Part shown: positions 1 through 7,598 of the stretch, piece after piece | How the letters are laid out: every line of letters starts with the position of its first letter | Position numbering within the stretch: the first letter of the stretch is position 1 | Source of the DNA: a virus | Virus record (IMG/VR): IMGVR_UViG_3300046467_000484 | Span: 1-24,305 of that record | Direction: 5' to 3' (one strand) | DNA: 24,305 nt | Made by a program: the position numbers and the translations under genes | The notes under the pieces: generated by a model | Seen by the model: the letters and a program-made list of their open reading frames with translations, nothing else | What the model was told of the DNA's origin: nothing | Database searches by the model: none

Positions 1-86
1 CCCGCTTTATACTCTATGCGGTGGAACTCAAGAACTCCATTTGCATGGATCAGTTCTGTTTGTCCCCATATTTTACCTGCTTTCAT
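1..86 (-). CDS. Partial conserved phage protein, N-terminus only
   Basis: The first 28 codons of a gene that runs off the left edge; the protein begins MKAGKIWGQTEL. The ATG at 84-86 has a good Shine-Dalgarno sequence (GGAG, 7 bases upstream) and overlaps the end of the upstream gene by 14 bases, as usual in this operon. The pattern of a K-I-W-G-x-T-E stretch followed by E-F-H-R recalls small cupin-like phage proteins, but too little is present to assign a fold. Real gene: fairly sure. Function: unknown. Confidence 0.7.
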   Translation of the reverse strand, partial: MKAGKIWGQTELIHANGVLEFHRIEYKA

Positions 87-801
87 AATGTTTCTCCTGC
101 CAGATATCAGGGTTCCAATCAAAGAAGTGTTCTAAAAACAACTGATAGATTCCTGAAACTGTGTTTATTTCATACTGAATAGGATTATTCCTTCCAATAT
201 CGTAAAATTTTACCCCTTTATACCAACAACCAAAACCTCTATGAGACTCTTGTTTGTATTCCCACCTGTCTTTCGTACCAAAATAGTATATATTGCCTGG
301 AAGGTGACGTCCTGAAGGAGAGAGCTCATACTGATCTTCTCCGTTTGGTGTTGTTCTATGATCTACCCACCATTCCATGTTCCTATTTCCATCTTTGTCT
401 CTAGGTATCGGTTTAATATCTTCAAGTATTCCTTGATATTCGTCTCTATGATTACAATTAAAGTCTACTACCCAACCATTTAAATCATACTTCTTTTTGT
501 GGGGAGTTCTTTTTTGATCTTTAATTAAAGAATATAGAGTAAACATATTTGTACCAGGATGTATTCTCATTGTTCCTTCTTTTATATTACCCCATATTAT
601 TACTGGGTCTAGAAACCCTTGATTTAATACTGATTCTACAAACGTGAATAAGCGTAGGTGTATTCTGTCTCTATTTCGGTTTAGCCATAGAGGCACGAAT
701 TGTCCTGAGTTAAGTTCTTTAAAGTTGGCGGTAGGAAAGTTCCTCATACTAACTTCAAATATGGCTGCTCGGAATGGAATACCTGTTACATCATAAATCA
801 T
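73..801 (-). CDS. ParB/Srx-like domain protein (putative)
   Basis: 242 residues. Residues about 60-95 read GFLDPVIIW, then RIHPGTNMFTLYSLI. This fits the pattern of ParB/sulfiredoxin-like phage proteins: a G-x-x-DP-hydrophobic strand followed by a G-T/N-x-R-like helix start. The remainder is rich in Trp, Tyr and Asp and is not recognised. It starts 11 bases inside the helicase gene's 3' end, with GGAG 9 bases before the ATG, so it is co-transcribed with the helicase. A second protein of the same general type lies at 16015-16443. No catalytic activity can be read from the sequence; the ParB assignment rests on motif shape only. Confidence 0.5.
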   Translation of the reverse strand: MIYDVTGIPFRAAIFEVSMRNFPTANFKELNSGQFVPLWLNRNRDRIHLRLFTFVESVLNQGFLDPVIIWGNIKEGTMRIHPGTNMFTLYSLIKDQKRTPHKKKYDLNGWVVDFNCNHRDEYQGILEDIKPIPRDKDGNRNMEWWVDHRTTPNGEDQYELSPSGRHLPGNIYYFGTKDRWEYKQESHRGFGCWYKGVKFYDIGRNNPIQYEINTVSGIYQLFLEHFFDWNPDIWQEKHYESR

Positions 802-2152
802 CAGCAGATTCTCCAGATGACATAGCTTCCTTCATCTCCTGTTTTTCATCAGGATCTAAAGCAGTATGTGGTCCAATCTTTAGTGTCTCCCAATCGAGCT
901 CACTAACAAAGGATTTCATTTCTCCATTTCTCATTTTATCACATTTGAACTTAATACAATTCTCTTCTTTTCCCCAATGTTCAAGCGTAAAGGCAGCGTC
1001 GACTGCATCAAGAATACCTCTTGAGAATCGGGCTTCACCTTTAGGGTTGGTTTGATAGGCGGAGAGAACGAGACAATTTTGATCTTGAGCAAGCGTTTTC
1101 ATTGCTTTACTTATCTCAATTTGTTCTGTCCACTCGTACTGCCCAGAGCGACTCGGAGCGTTGTGGCGTTTCACTTGGTTTAAGTAATCAATGACTATTA
1201 AACCGAGGTCGGGATACTCTACTTTCTTCTGTCTAACCGTGCTAATAACTTTAGCCATAGTTAAGCCAGGATCGTAGAACACATCTAACTGTGCTTCCTT
1301 TTTAAATTCACAATTTTTAGTTAGATCAAAGTGGAACTTATCAAAATCATCATAGACTTCGTACTTAGATAGTACTTCATCTCCTCCGATAAATCGATCT
1401 GCCCACCACTTTCCAATTCTGTTCCACTCTTTCTCATAAAGATTTCTCTTTATAAGTCTACCAAGTGGTACACCCGTAGCCATGCTACACATGCGCTGTA
1501 GAATTGGTCTTGAATCCATTTCTATTGTAAAATAAAGAACACTTCTACCTGCTTTCTGTGCTTCAACAGCAACATTACAGCAAGTAAATGATTTCCCGTG
1601 TCCTCTTTGTGCTCCCACAACGACCAAGTCTTTGGGAGAGAATTGATAGGAAATATCGTAGTCTTGATTTAAACCAAGAGGTAGATATTTCGCTAAATCT
1701 TCTTCAGAGTCAAACAACTCAATAGTATCCATATCGTCACTATCAATTGCTGTATCAACTCTGTCTTGAACCTGAACTACAATTTCTTGTAGGTGGTCAA
1801 TATTTTCTTTTGCATCTGCTATACTTATCGTATCATCTAAATAGGTCTCCATTCTCTTTAGTATCTCACTCTGAGTGAATTGATCCTTCAGATACTCTAG
1901 TAATTCATAAGCAGGTACTTCTGTTTCGACAGCTTCTATCGCATATATTTTTTCTTGTAATTCTCTAGACCGAATCTCGAATTTTAATACTTCAAAAGTT
2001 GGGAGAGCATGGAATTTGTGGACGTGTTTGTCCACTATCTTCCATAGCTTTTGATATTCGCCTTCGGGTAGATAATGTTGCTTTAGCCGATTCCAAGTGT
2101 CGAAATCCTCTGTAACTAAAACTTGTTTTAATAATGCGCTCTCTACTGCCAT
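791..2152 (-). CDS. dnaB: DnaB-type replicative DNA helicase
   Basis: 453 residues. A RecA-like ATPase of the DnaB/gp41 superfamily, expected to unwind the phage replication fork as a hexamer. The Walker A motif GAQRGHGKS lies near residue 182 and Walker B (LGLIVIDYL) near residue 320. The downstream segment LSAYQTNPKGEARFSRGILDA fits the arginine-finger/DNA-loop region of the family. The N-terminal 170 residues are helical and acidic, matching the position of the DnaB N-terminal domain and linker. The ATG at 2150-2152 is preferred to a TTG four codons upstream because GGGAG lies 5 bases before it. A UUCG-loop hairpin lies just upstream (2171-2194). Neighbours include both ligase halves, in keeping with a replication region. 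Confidence 0.9.
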   Translation of the reverse strand: MAVESALLKQVLVTEDFDTWNRLKQHYLPEGEYQKLWKIVDKHVHKFHALPTFEVLKFEIRSRELQEKIYAIEAVETEVPAYELLEYLKDQFTQSEILKRMETYLDDTISIADAKENIDHLQEIVVQVQDRVDTAIDSDDMDTIELFDSEEDLAKYLPLGLNQDYDISYQFSPKDLVVVGAQRGHGKSFTCCNVAVEAQKAGRSVLYFTIEMDSRPILQRMCSMATGVPLGRLIKRNLYEKEWNRIGKWWADRFIGGDEVLSKYEVYDDFDKFHFDLTKNCEFKKEAQLDVFYDPGLTMAKVISTVRQKKVEYPDLGLIVIDYLNQVKRHNAPSRSGQYEWTEQIEISKAMKTLAQDQNCLVLSAYQTNPKGEARFSRGILDAVDAAFTLEHWGKEENCIKFKCDKMRNGEMKSFVSELDWETLKIGPHTALDPDEKQEMKEAMSSGESADDL

Positions 2153-2170
2153 GTTCTCTCCCAAGAGTAA

Positions 2171-2194
2171 CTAGGAGAGGCGAACCCCTCCTAG
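2171..2194 (-). promoter_or_regulatory. Intercistronic hairpin with UUCG loop
   Basis: On the minus strand a 10-bp stem (CTAGGAGGGG against CCTCTCCTAG, one G:T pair) closes a TTCG tetraloop. It sits in the 61-base gap between the HTH protein and the helicase start. No T-run follows, so it is not a classical terminator. It more likely protects or punctuates the mRNA, as T4-type intercistronic hairpins do. Confidence 0.7.
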
Positions 2195-2213
2195 TATTCC
2201 TGACAATAAAAAG

Positions 2214-2936
2214 TTAAGATTGAACTCGTTCTTTTCTTGCGCTTCCGTCGTAATCGGCACATACAAGACCACGCCTCGTGAGCATAGTTTTGACACCTCT
2301 TACAGTTTTGCCGATTTGATCAGCAATTTCTTCGACAGTTAAGCCGTCGATTTCTACGTCAGCCAATGGGTCTGCTTTACCAGATCCCTTGGTAACTTCC
2401 TGCTTAGGGATAGCGTTAATTTCGCCAGCTCTAAGTAAAGAAAGTGCTTTTCCTCTGACAGAGTTTACACTCTTGCCAAGAGTATCAGCTATAGCTTCGA
2501 TGAACGCGCCATCGTTAACCATACCAACAAAAGTTCCTTCTTCTGCATCAGTGTAAGTTTTTACACTTTCAACTTTAGGAGCAGGTTTAACGTGCTCAGT
2601 AAGTTGCATAGAAAGGATTTTTCCTTGTATTGATTTTGCACTAAAGTGCCCGCCTTCAAAATTTGCGGCTATTTCAGCGTATGTGTACTGACTAGAATTG
2701 TCAGTTACGAAAGCTGAAAGTGTTGCTTCTTGTTCGTCTGTGAAAGACTTTGTATTAGAGCTAGAAGCTAACTCTACATCATATCCCATTTTTCTAAGTT
2801 TAGAACTTACACTTCTAACAGAAGTTTCTAGTTCGCCTGCAGCAGATGCTACAGTAGCTTGGGAAACGGGGGTTTCAGCACCAACAAAAGATTCCAATGA
2901 TGCGGTTCTTTCGTCTGTCCATTTAGGTAATGCCAT
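2214..2936 (-). CDS. Four-module SANT/Myb-like HTH protein
   Basis: 240 residues built from four related helix-turn-helix modules at about 1-55, 60-115, 122-175 and 195-232. Each has an acidic W/Y/F-T-D-E/A-E start and ends in a recognition-helix pattern: TSVRSVSSKLRKMG, SAKSIQGKILSM, KSVNSVRGKALSLL and KTVRGVKTMLTRRGL. This suggests a multivalent DNA-binding protein, perhaps a transcription or genome-organising factor. The target is unknown. The ATG at 2934-2936 is chosen over a TTG four codons upstream because GGAG lies 6 bases before it. It overlaps the ligase C-terminal half by 14 bases. Related single-module proteins occur at 9283, 20147 and 21750. Confidence 0.7.
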   Translation of the reverse strand: MALPKWTDERTASLESFVGAETPVSQATVASAAGELETSVRSVSSKLRKMGYDVELASSSNTKSFTDEQEATLSAFVTDNSSQYTYAEIAANFEGGHFSAKSIQGKILSMQLTEHVKPAPKVESVKTYTDAEEGTFVGMVNDGAFIEAIADTLGKSVNSVRGKALSLLRAGEINAIPKQEVTKGSGKADPLADVEIDGLTVEEIADQIGKTVRGVKTMLTRRGLVCADYDGSARKERVQS

Positions 2937-3717
2937 TTTTTTCTCCAAATAAATCGTTAAGATTTGTTATAATAATGACTCCTCGATCTCGAGCAGTCTG
3001 CGTTTTGGCTGACTCTATTCCACTCTCGTTTATTAAGTGAGTGCAGTCTTTAGTCAGACTGGTTTTTACGGCGTAGCCGTGGTTCTCCAGAACCTTTGTA
3101 GCATGAGCTTTGCTAGGGAAACTTTTGAGTCTGCCACTAATACAGACGACTCCGATTATATCTCGTTTTACAACTCTTTTAGATTTGAAACTAAAAGGAA
3201 GTAAGTCATTGTACCTGTTTGGGTAAAACTCTGTTTCTAACCAAGCCATTAGGTTAGCTGTTGCTTTCGGACCGATACCTGCTTCAGTACAGCTTGCTTC
3301 GGTTACTTCTTCGATAGATGTAATCTTTTCGCATAATTTCTGTGAAGCTGTTCGACCAAAAAGCGGAATAGAAAAAGCGGGTAATAGCGTTTGCAGATCG
3401 GTTTTACAAGAATTTATAATTTCGATTGCCAACTTCTTCGCCATTTTCTCTGAGCCCAGTCTGACGGTAATTTCCCCGACAGTGAGCTCATACAGTTCTG
3501 GATAATCTAGGATTTCCAACTTTTTAATAGTTGCGGGGCCTAGCCCCTTTATTTTCAAAGAACTTGAAAAATGTTCCAATTTTTTGTCCCATTGAGCTGA
3601 ACACATCTTGTTAAAGCAGTAAAGTAGTTCGTTAATAAACTTCAATTCGCTTTCACAGGAAGGACAGTTCGTTGGGGCTAAAATTTGTTCCATTCGTGAT
3701 TTCTCATTCTTTTTCAT
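2923..3717 (-). CDS. NAD+-dependent DNA ligase, C-terminal half (Zn finger-HhH-BRCT)
   Basis: 264 residues matching only the C-terminal half of bacterial LigA. A Cys4 zinc finger (C18, C21, C34, C39) is followed by the LigA-like AQWDKKLEHFSS segment. Helix-hairpin-helix repeats come next (KIKGLGPATIKKL near 55, more to about 165), and a BRCT domain fills about 190-264 (VCISGRLKSF, THLI). There is no adenylation domain; that half is encoded at 7598-8548. The halves should assemble to seal nicks during replication, as two-subunit ligases of T5-like phages are thought to do. The gene begins 10 bases beyond a perfect -10 box, so its mRNA leader is very short. An internal ATG at residue 9 is an alternative start. 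Confidence 0.88.
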   Translation of the reverse strand: MKKNEKSRMEQILAPTNCPSCESELKFINELLYCFNKMCSAQWDKKLEHFSSSLKIKGLGPATIKKLEILDYPELYELTVGEITVRLGSEKMAKKLAIEIINSCKTDLQTLLPAFSIPLFGRTASQKLCEKITSIEEVTEASCTEAGIGPKATANLMAWLETEFYPNRYNDLLPFSFKSKRVVKRDIIGVVCISGRLKSFPSKAHATKVLENHGYAVKTSLTKDCTHLINESGIESAKTQTARDRGVIIITNLNDLFGEKNGIT

Positions 3718-3727
3718 TTATAAGTAT

Positions 3728-3756
3728 ATTATACTAAAAAATTCACCGCGTGTCAA
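3728..3756 (-). promoter_or_regulatory. Sigma70-type promoter, family member 1
   Basis: On the minus strand TTGACA (3751-3756), a 17-base spacer ending TTAG, and TATAAT (3728-3733): both hexamers match consensus exactly. It is preceded by AAAAAGTTC and followed by ATACTTATAAATGAA. It drives the ligase C-terminal half, HTH protein and helicase operon. Confidence 0.93.
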
Positions 3757-3763
3757 GAACTTT

Positions 3764-3904
3764 TTAAGGTAAATGTACCTTTTTAATAGGCTCAAATTTT
3801 TCTTCGTCTTCATAGACATAGGTGTCTGGTTTGTAAGTCCTTCGAAGTTTCCACTCGAAATACCATGTTCTAATTTTTTTAATTATCTTTCTTATTCGTT
3901 TCAT
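3764..3904 (-). CDS. Small basic protein (46 aa)
   Basis: Begins MKRIRKIIKKIRTWYFEWKL and ends EPIKKVHLP. The ATG lies inside the 3' end of the SGNH hydrolase gene (26-base overlap) in another frame, and the stop lies 8 bases before the -35 box of the next promoter, so the frame exactly fills the gap. The N-terminus is strongly basic, the C-terminus acidic. The ribosome binding site is weak (GAG-rich). No family is recognised. Supported by packing and composition only. Confidence 0.55.
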   Translation of the reverse strand: MKRIRKIIKKIRTWYFEWKLRRTYKPDTYVYEDEEKFEPIKKVHLP

Positions 3905-4682
3905 ATTTTTTCTCTGCATCTTTAATTATTATGTCTGCCATTAAACGATGTGCTTCCTCTAACGGATGATCTTTTTTTCCAATAGGCAGACTTGCCTTTT
4001 TAGTTATATCATAAAAACCATCTTCTATTAAAAAGGGTAATTCATTTACTATTTGTTTCTTACTAAGTTCTACTGAATCCCAGTAATTACTTGCTGCTTC
4101 CAAATAGTCCTCATCTAGCAAATACAAGAAGGGTTTATATTGCCCACTTGAAAATGTATAAAATAGATAAGGAATATCTAGTGATTCTAAAAAGTGTTTT
4201 GTTGCAAGCATGTAACTAATACTATACTTTAAATTTTGTCTTATGTTTCTTACTTCTTTCATATACCCATTTAGATAATGAAAGTGTTCATCTGTTGAGT
4301 CTTGATGTTTATATAGGTTTGTTTTTAACTTATCAACTTCTAAACTTTGATGTGCTAATACATGGTTCTGCCAATTAGTTGCTCTCCACCTCGGGCTTTT
4401 AGTTTTTGTATTGGGTAAGTACTTATTGCCAGATTTATTCTCTCCTATCTGTAAATATTCTATTCTGTTTATTCCAGACCACATTATAACTACTAAATCA
4501 TACTTATTAGTTAAACAATGATTCATAGTAGTTCTCCATATCCTATCATTGGAACCGCCTACCTTAGCATCATTATCTTCTTCCTCATTAAAGTGTGCAC
4601 AGACTAAACTAGAAAATCTATGTTTAAACTTTTGTTCTAATTCATACCCGTTAGTAAAGCTACAACCATTAAAATAAATCAA
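3879..4682 (-). CDS. SGNH/GDSL-like hydrolase
   Basis: 267 residues. Block I is GCSFT at 6-10 (nucleophile Ser8), a GGSND block lies near 42-46 (oxyanion Asn), and a C-terminal D-H-P-x4-H segment near 238-244 supplies the Asp/His pair. The family covers esterases, acyl-transferring or deacylating enzymes; the substrate is not known. Next to a carbamoyltransferase it may act on a glycan or another modified polymer (inference). The start is TTG, overlapping the carbamoyltransferase stop as TTGA. It is chosen because any later start would delete the Ser block, which sits at the extreme N-terminus. GGAG is 10 bases upstream. Confidence 0.75.
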   Translation of the reverse strand: MIYFNGCSFTNGYELEQKFKHRFSSLVCAHFNEEEDNDAKVGGSNDRIWRTTMNHCLTNKYDLVVIMWSGINRIEYLQIGENKSGNKYLPNTKTKSPRWRATNWQNHVLAHQSLEVDKLKTNLYKHQDSTDEHFHYLNGYMKEVRNIRQNLKYSISYMLATKHFLESLDIPYLFYTFSSGQYKPFLYLLDEDYLEAASNYWDSVELSKKQIVNELPFLIEDGFYDITKKASLPIGKKDHPLEEAHRLMADIIIKDAEKKYETNKKDN

Positions 4683-6052
4683 AATACTTGTACTCCATAT
4701 TTTCTCTCAAATTCTAGAGCATCCTTTCTAGTATTAACCATGGGCTTTCCCTTTATATTTAAACTTGTATTTAATAACATGGGACAACCTGTTCTATTAT
4801 AAAACTCCTCTAGAACTTTTCTCAAAATAGAGGTGCTATCTTTCTTTACGACTTGAACTCTTGCGCTATTATCTACATGGGTAACGGCTTTATAGTCATG
4901 TTTTGCTTGAGAGACGAACTGCATGTACTCGTTCTTTTCTCCTTCAAAGTAGTCATCAAAGTACTCCTCTAAAATTGCAGGAGCAAAAGGTCTAAATTTT
5001 TGCCTTCTTTTGATTTTATTAACTTTGCGTTTAATATTGTATCGTGGGTCACCAAGTAAGCTACGATTTCCTAGGGCTCTAGGTCCAAATTCTGCTCTAC
5101 CATTTGCAATTCCTACTACTTTATTTGCTATTAAACTATTAACTATCGTTTTAGGACTTACTGATCTTACTATATCATACCCCCAAAAGCAATCTTTAAA
5201 CTCTACCTTGCGGCATAGATAACCTAGTGCTGCTCCTAAACTATTTCCTCCATCGCCAGGGTTTGGAAATACCCAAATCTTATCAAAGTGTCGAGGTAAT
5301 ATTTTACTATTAGCTACACAGTTAAGTGCAACGCCTCCACCATAACAAATATTTGATCCATACTCACTAGCTTTTGCCATTATAGCATTGATTCGGTTTT
5401 CAACTTCAAATTGAGCACTAGCCGCAATATCTTCTGGAGCATAGCCTTGAAAGTCAAAAACTCCAAAACCTCTATGCCAATTTCTATCGGGCAGATCAAA
5501 ACACCATCGCATTGAAACTATAGGTTCACCAAACGCAGCCATTCCCATAGTAATATATTCATCTTCATTAGGTTTTAAACCAAGACGCTTCGTTATAGCA
5601 CTATAAAATAGTCCGATGCTGTGAGGGTATCTTTCTTCCCAAACACATTCTAGCCCATACTCTTTTGGAATCCATATACTTGAACATGCCCATTCTCCAA
5701 TAGCATCAATTACTACTATAACAGTATTATCATCAAAAGGTGCAGTATAATACGCTGCTGCTGCGTGGCTTTGGTGATGATTTAAGTGGTGCGAACATAC
5801 ATCCACATATTCTACGGGAGACATGGAATGAAACTTTCTACGCTGATTCTTTAGTTTAATGCTCTCATGAAAAACCGAGACATCTGCGCGAGTATATCGT
5901 AATTTAGGTGGTAACCATGGATCGTTCTTTCTCCCTGTATACCTTTCTGCCTGTGCTGCAAAATGAATTTTTACTTTGTCTGTGTAGGGAGAAACTTCCA
6001 CTAAAGAAGCAGAAGCGTCATGAAATCCCTCGCTAATACCTAATACTCTCAT
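4679..6052 (-). CDS. NodU/TobZ-family carbamoyltransferase
   Basis: 457 residues. Enzymes of this family transfer the carbamoyl group of carbamoyl phosphate, through a carbamoyl-adenylate, to a hydroxyl group of a small molecule, glycan or nucleoside. The Kae1-like N-terminal domain is seen in VLGISEGFHDASASL (3-17) and the metal-binding SHHLNHHQSHA (87-97). The C-terminal domain is seen in NGRAEFGPRALGNRSLLGDPR and LNTSLNIKGKPMV. It is shorter than typical NodU/TobZ enzymes (roughly 550-600 residues) but both motif sets are present. The ATG at 6050-6052 forms an ATGA overlap with the upstream gene; a GTG four codons earlier lacks a ribosome binding site. Some phage carbamoyltransferases are linked to modified cytosines; whether this one is cannot be seen here. 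Confidence 0.9.
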   Translation of the reverse strand: MRVLGISEGFHDASASLVEVSPYTDKVKIHFAAQAERYTGRKNDPWLPPKLRYTRADVSVFHESIKLKNQRRKFHSMSPVEYVDVCSHHLNHHQSHAAAAYYTAPFDDNTVIVVIDAIGEWACSSIWIPKEYGLECVWEERYPHSIGLFYSAITKRLGLKPNEDEYITMGMAAFGEPIVSMRWCFDLPDRNWHRGFGVFDFQGYAPEDIAASAQFEVENRINAIMAKASEYGSNICYGGGVALNCVANSKILPRHFDKIWVFPNPGDGGNSLGAALGYLCRKVEFKDCFWGYDIVRSVSPKTIVNSLIANKVVGIANGRAEFGPRALGNRSLLGDPRYNIKRKVNKIKRRQKFRPFAPAILEEYFDDYFEGEKNEYMQFVSQAKHDYKAVTHVDNSARVQVVKKDSTSILRKVLEEFYNRTGCPMLLNTSLNIKGKPMVNTRKDALEFERKYGVQVF

Positions 6053-6306
6053 GATGGTGTCCACCTGTATTTCTTTGGATCACCATACTTAAATGGTTTA
6101 GATATGTTAAATATAGGAGGTCGTCTACCATTACCAACCCATGTGAAGTGATGACATACCATTATTGGATCTGGATTAGTATACCAAGCTATTATTTCTT
6201 TAGCGTTTGCACAGTATTTTTCTATACCTTGTTCACTATCTGCTACTAAGTATTCTCGTTTTCCAACTGTGTCTTTGCATGATGCAAAATGATATTGTGT
6301 TGTCAT
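6049..6306 (-). CDS. Hypothetical protein (85 aa)
   Basis: Begins MTTQYHFASCKDTVGKREYL. Mixed composition with many aromatic residues (HHFTWVGNGRRPPIF, PKKYRWTPS). No known domain is recognised. It is joined to both neighbours by ATGA overlaps, so it is translated within the accessory operon that runs from the prolyl-hydroxylase-like gene to the SGNH hydrolase. Confidence 0.7.
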   Translation of the reverse strand: MTTQYHFASCKDTVGKREYLVADSEQGIEKYCANAKEIIAWYTNPDPIMVCHHFTWVGNGRRPPIFNISKPFKYGDPKKYRWTPS

Positions 6307-6482
6307 TGATCTAACTCCTGTTTAATGCTCTCCTTTCCTAGCTTTCTAAAGCGTTTATTATATTGACGTTTAATCTTCTTTACTACCTTAGAGTTATCAA
6401 GGTAACACATCATGTTACGCCATCTGGTAAATGTGTCCCACTCTGCTGCACCTTTTAATTTGATCTTGGGTCTCTTCTTCAT
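6303..6482 (-). CDS. Small basic hypothetical protein (59 aa)
   Basis: Begins MKKRPKIKLKGAAEWDTFTR and ends KESIKQELDQ. Strongly basic and helical, which suggests nucleic-acid or ribosome contact, but no family is recognised. The ATG at 6480-6482 overlaps the stop of the upstream oxygenase (ATGA), with GGAG 10 bases upstream. A GTG eight codons earlier is a less likely start. The stop also overlaps the next gene's start as ATGA. Confidence 0.65.
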   Translation of the reverse strand: MKKRPKIKLKGAAEWDTFTRWRNMMCYLDNSKVVKKIKRQYNKRFRKLGKESIKQELDQ

Positions 6483-7051
6483 TGAATTGGTACTCCGCGT
6501 GTCCACATATTAAATGAGTACTTTATCCCTTCCGTTACTAGAGTACTCCTATGCCACATATCACAGCAGAATAATAAAGCATCTCCTGTCTTTAAGTTAA
6601 AAGGTTGATGCCTGTATATTTCTGTTGCTCCTCCACTAAATTTATTATTTAGTTGGATTAGACAACTAATACGATAAGGTGCTCTTTTAGTATATAAAGT
6701 TTCTATTTCTTCATGATTATCTTTGTGCCAATTTAAATCTTCTGAAGGAGTGAGTTTATTTATGTACTGTACTGTCTCATCTTGTAGTACAAAGTTATAA
6801 CTCATTCTATTGTATTCTTTAACTAATTCATGTATATCACTAGGAACAGATTTATTTTGCACTACTGCTCTGTTAGAAGTAGCAGGATAATTGCGAGGCT
6901 GTTCTGCTGCCCCGTGAGTACCTAGCTTGGTAAAACTCATTGGCACAAACTTATCCTGATGTTCCCTAATCATCTTATTGCATTGATCTACTGTCCAGAA
7001 GCCTTTCTCAACTCCTAGTACATTAAATTTTACTCCGTGTTGTATTATCAT
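6479..7051 (-). CDS. 2OG-Fe(II) oxygenase, prolyl 4-hydroxylase-like
   Basis: 190 residues. It has the iron-binding triad H109-K-D111 (in NWHKDNH) and H167 (MWHRS), and Lys177 in GIKYSFNMW at the 2-oxoglutarate-binding position. The SGGATEIY strand before the second histidine is typical of the P4H/PKHD superfamily. It should hydroxylate a protein side chain or another small substrate using O2 and 2-oxoglutarate; the substrate is unknown. It lies upstream of the carbamoyltransferase, with gene overlaps throughout, so a hydroxyl made here could be the carbamoyl acceptor (inference). Its start overlaps the stop of the GIY-YIG-like gene. Confidence 0.85.
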   Translation of the reverse strand: MIIQHGVKFNVLGVEKGFWTVDQCNKMIREHQDKFVPMSFTKLGTHGAAEQPRNYPATSNRAVVQNKSVPSDIHELVKEYNRMSYNFVLQDETVQYINKLTPSEDLNWHKDNHEEIETLYTKRAPYRISCLIQLNNKFSGGATEIYRHQPFNLKTGDALLFCCDMWHRSTLVTEGIKYSFNMWTRGVPIQ

Positions 7052-7422
7052 CTCTTACTTTCTCTTCTTGGAAAATCATCCATAATTTTACTATCTATAT
7101 TGAAGCACTCCGTGTGTCCGCCAAATTTATGAGTTGGTTTAAACTTATCGTTTATATACTTCTCATGTAGCTGTTGCTCCATGCAGAACACTTCGTAGAG
7201 CGAACTCTTCCATGTCCTTTGAATCCGTACATCATATCCTTTAAACCCTCTCGCGCGCTTAACAACATGACGCCAGTCTGTACCTGCTGCCATGCCAACC
7301 TTAATACACTCTCGTTCAAATGTCTTTTTATTAACTAAAACGACGGCATACAGAACCCCGTCTCGTCCCCTTTCATTCGGGCGATTTTTAAAATAAGTTT
7401 CGTTATAGACACCTTTACTCAT
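7048..7422 (-). CDS. GIY-YIG-related (T5orf172/MUG113-like) protein
   Basis: 124 residues from the ATG at 7420-7422, which overlaps the stop of the small upstream gene as TAATG. An ATG 18 codons upstream (7476) is an alternative, but its AGGA lies too close. Visible features follow the T5orf172 pattern: LYAVVLV strand, IKVGMA (the YIG-like strand), a basic WRHVVKRARGFKGY segment, EQQLHEKY, and a terminal GGHTECFNI. Family members are nuclease-like or DNA-binding domains found in phages and selfish elements. The catalytic Arg and Glu can be proposed but not proven. It stands alone, with no homing-endonuclease DNA-binding domain. Confidence 0.6.
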   Translation of the reverse strand: MSKGVYNETYFKNRPNERGRDGVLYAVVLVNKKTFERECIKVGMAAGTDWRHVVKRARGFKGYDVRIQRTWKSSLYEVFCMEQQLHEKYINDKFKPTHKFGGHTECFNIDSKIMDDFPRRESKR

Positions 7423-7598
7423 TAGTGTAAAGTAAGATTTAGTTCCTTGTATTCTTCTAATAAATCTTCGAACCATTCCTCGTCATTCTCAACCATTCCT
7501 CTAAATTCTTCAATTCCAACATAGCCACTCCCGTCTGGGATCTTAGATATATAAACCTGATAAGCTTCTGCTAATTGACTCTCTAAATATAATAACAC
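7422..7598 (-). CDS. Small acidic protein (58 aa), GTG start
   Basis: From a GTG at 7596-7598 that overlaps the ligase stop codon as TAGTG, to a TAA that overlaps the next ATG as TAATG. The protein reads (M)LLYLESQLAEAYQVYISK, then DGSGYVGIEEF, and ends EYKELNLTLH. The double overlap with both neighbours is the best evidence that it is translated. The DGSGYVGIEE stretch resembles an EF-hand loop but lacks the first Asp. The function is unknown. Confidence 0.55.
   Translation of the reverse strand: MLLYLESQLAEAYQVYISKIPDGSGYVGIEEFRGMVENDEEWFEDLLEEYKELNLTLH

Noticed and set aside
774-1055. Plus-strand frame of 93 codons opposite the helicase gene
   Set aside because: Antisense shadow of a clearly identified gene, with serine-rich composition and no ribosome site.
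7422-7598. EF-hand-like loop DGSGYVGIEE in the 58-residue protein
   Set aside because: The first Asp of the 12-residue loop is missing and the flanking helices are not clear; calcium binding cannot be claimed.
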